Assembly: GCF_020034665.1 (NCBI RefSeq)
Contig: NZ_JAIQDI010000001.1
Coordinates: 3,100,001-3,164,000 of the forward strand
DNA length: 64,000 nucleotides
Source of the DNA: Niabella beijingensis
GTDB lineage: Bacteria > Bacteroidota > Bacteroidia > Chitinophagales > Chitinophagaceae
Direction: 5' to 3'
The translations under genes were made by a program, and so were the position numbers. The notes under the pieces are model-generated. The model searched no databases. It worked only from the letters and a program-made list of their open reading frames with translations, and was not told the origin of the DNA. Within the stretch, counting starts at the first letter, position 1. Every line of letters starts with the position of its first letter. Below are positions 62,681-64,000 of this stretch, in pieces.

Positions 62681-63544
62681 CTACAGTGTACCGAATTTTC
62701 CGGCCTGAAACGCTTCCATCGCCTCATAGATCTCGGTCTGTGTGTTCATTACAAACGGACCATAAGCGGCAATGGGCTCATCGATCGGTTCGCCGCTCAA
62801 AAGCAGCACCACCGCATCTCCGGTGGCTGTTATGCGGATGTCTTCGCCTTCATTTTTAAAATAAACAAAGCTGTGCTCGCCGGCCTGCTGCCCGTTTACT
62901 TCCACATTACCGTTAATGACCAGTAGTGCGGTATTGTAATTTTCCGGGAACTGCGTGGTCACGGTTCCTCCTGCGTTCAGCTTTATATTGGAAAGGTGTA
63001 CGGGACTGTAAGTGGCTGCAGGGCCGTTGACACCGTTAAAACTTCCGGCAATTACGGTTACCATACCTCCGTTTTCAGGAATTTCATAGTGGCCCATCTG
63101 GCTTTTTTCAATAGCCTGGTAATGGGGAGTCGTATTTTTTGATGCTGCGGGCAGGTTTACCCAAAGCTGTACCATTTCAAAAGCCCCGCCGGTTTTTGAA
63201 AATTGTTCTTCATGAAATTCCTTGTGCAGGATACCGGAGCCGGCGGTCATCCATTGCACATCGCCCTCGCCGATAATGCCCCCGCCTCCGCTGCTGTCTG
63301 CATGTTGCACGCGTCCCTTGTATGCAATGGTTACCGTCTCAAATCCTTTGTGCGGGTGAGCGCCTACGCCTCTCGGAATTTCCGAAGGGCCGAAATTATA
63401 CTCCGGGTTAAAGTCCAGTACCAGGAAGGGGCTCATCCGGCGCCGGTCGACAGCGGCCGGAATAAATCCGTAAACCCGGAACCCGTCACCGACCATATGT
63501 GGTTGTGCCGGTTTGGGTACTATTCGTTCGATTGTTTTTTTCAT
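62681..63544 (-). CDS. Pirin family protein (second copy)
   Basis: A 287-residue bicupin paralogous to the next gene. Metal ligands appear in GAHPHKGFETVTIAYKG and WMTAGSGILHKEF, and the arm RRRMSPFLVLDFNP leads in. The C-terminal cupin keeps strands but has fewer visible ligands. It precedes the first pirin by 70 bases and follows the small receiver-like gene by 14 bases. Confidence 0.9.
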   Translation of the reverse strand: MKKTIERIVPKPAQPHMVGDGFRVYGFIPAAVDRRRMSPFLVLDFNPEYNFGPSEIPRGVGAHPHKGFETVTIAYKGRVQHADSSGGGGIIGEGDVQWMTAGSGILHKEFHEEQFSKTGGAFEMVQLWVNLPAASKNTTPHYQAIEKSQMGHYEIPENGGMVTVIAGSFNGVNGPAATYSPVHLSNIKLNAGGTVTTQFPENYNTALLVINGNVEVNGQQAGEHSFVYFKNEGEDIRITATGDAVVLLLSGEPIDEPIAAYGPFVMNTQTEIYEAMEAFQAGKFGTL

Positions 63545-63558
63545 TTTTTCCTCCTTAT

Positions 63559-63927
63559 TTATAAGATCTCAATTTGCGGACCGCGGGGCTTAAACCCGTC
63601 GTCCGTTACGGAAAAAGAGCCCCTTGGTGCCGTTTCTTTTTCTTTCAGAAAAGAAACGATCTCTTGCTTGAGCTGGTGCTCCTGTCCCGTTTCATAAGTG
63701 ATCCACATGCTGTCGTGATCTTTCAGTGAAAGCAGCTTTTTCAGCTTGATCTCCTCGCTCGCGGCCAGATAACCATCCGGAGTTACAACAATATCAAAAT
63801 CGATCTGGTGAAACTTTTCGATCGCTTCCTCCGCTGTAAGCACCTGGGTGAGTGCCCAGTTGGTTTCTGTTTCAAATAAAGAGGCAATGGCCGTACTGAT
63901 GTTGATCCCTAAAATTTCTATTTTCAT
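63559..63927 (-). CDS. Small receiver-like protein of unknown function
   Basis: A 122-residue cytoplasmic protein. The layout (MKIEILGINIS, ALTQVLTAEEAIEKFHQIDFDIVVTPDGYL, LKDHDSMWITYET) resembles a response regulator receiver with the expected Asp region but without the usual acidic pair or Lys, so phosphorylation is unlikely. It sits 14 bases before the pirin gene and is the first of that group; it may be a degenerate signalling or scaffold protein. No family is certain. Confidence 0.55.
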   Translation of the reverse strand: MKIEILGINISTAIASLFETETNWALTQVLTAEEAIEKFHQIDFDIVVTPDGYLAASEEIKLKKLLSLKDHDSMWITYETGQEHQLKQEIVSFLKEKETAPRGSFSVTDDGFKPRGPQIEIL

Positions 63928-64000
63928 AATTTTCGCTCCTTTGCACCATAAAGTTACAATAGCCTTCCGGCTTTGCCATTAATGTAGGTTAAGTGAAATA

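Noticed and set aside
1..64000. tRNA, rRNA, CRISPR array, insertion sequence or prophage
   Set aside because: No cloverleaf-like sequence, regular spacer repeat, transposase motif or phage structural gene was recognised by eye; absence of small RNA genes is not proven.

Overview
The window looks like chromosomal DNA of a Bacteroidota bacterium, most likely family Chitinophagaceae (Niabella, Niastella or Chitinophaga type). Evidence read from the sequence: a flexirubin/aryl-polyene type pigment cluster, outer-membrane receptors with carboxypeptidase-like regulatory N-termini, many C-K-K lipoproteins, a LytTR regulator beside a TPR histidine kinase, a siroheme synthase-TSUP fusion, and TAnnTTTG-like promoter elements. 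The genus is inference. No tRNA, rRNA, CRISPR array, transposase or phage gene was recognised.

Layout. 1-7.6 kb: pigment biosynthesis genes (FAD oxidoreductase end, short ketosynthase-like protein, acyl carrier protein, ketosynthase; then chain-length-factor-like protein, deacetylase, LolA-like carrier, lipoprotein, FabZ-like dehydratase), split by an opposite-strand CE15-like esterase. 7.8-12.2 kb: TetR regulator, PfkB kinase, small membrane protein, asd, uppS. 12.4-16.4 kb: BamA and two Skp/OmpH chaperones. 16.8-22.5 kb: MMPL/RND permease, RecO, amidohydrolase, release factor 1. 22.6-31.0 kb: two tandem copies of a cassette pairing a secreted beta-propeller-like protein with a large outer-membrane receptor-like protein.

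31.1-45.4 kb is a sulfur block: a TonB-dependent receptor; siroheme synthase-TSUP fusion, serine acetyltransferase, sulfite reductase hemoprotein and flavoprotein, uroporphyrinogen methyltransferase; ATP sulfurylase (CysN, CysD), Fe-S type APS reductase and a 1-Cys peroxiredoxin. Together they take sulfate to sulfide, supply its siroheme and make the cysteine acceptor. Four copies of one 17-bp palindrome, TCTAC-N7-GTAGA, lie in front of the receptor (two), the cobA-headed genes and the peroxiredoxin-headed genes. This is the strongest candidate for an undescribed system: an operator of a sulfur regulon that appears to include the receptor.

45.5-48.3 kb: a TPR histidine kinase and a LytTR response regulator. 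48.6-55.3 kb: an accessory stretch of small secreted proteins, mostly lipoproteins (hydrolase-like, two collagen-like, a beta-trefoil-like protein, several orphans), with two frameshifted gene remnants. 55.4-64 kb: Rrf2 regulator, CDF metal transporter, LptF/LptG-type permease with a long charged insert, START-like protein, Ffh, GNAT acetyltransferase, two pirins and a small receiver-like orphan.

Functions are assigned from sequence motifs and remembered family features only; no searches were run.
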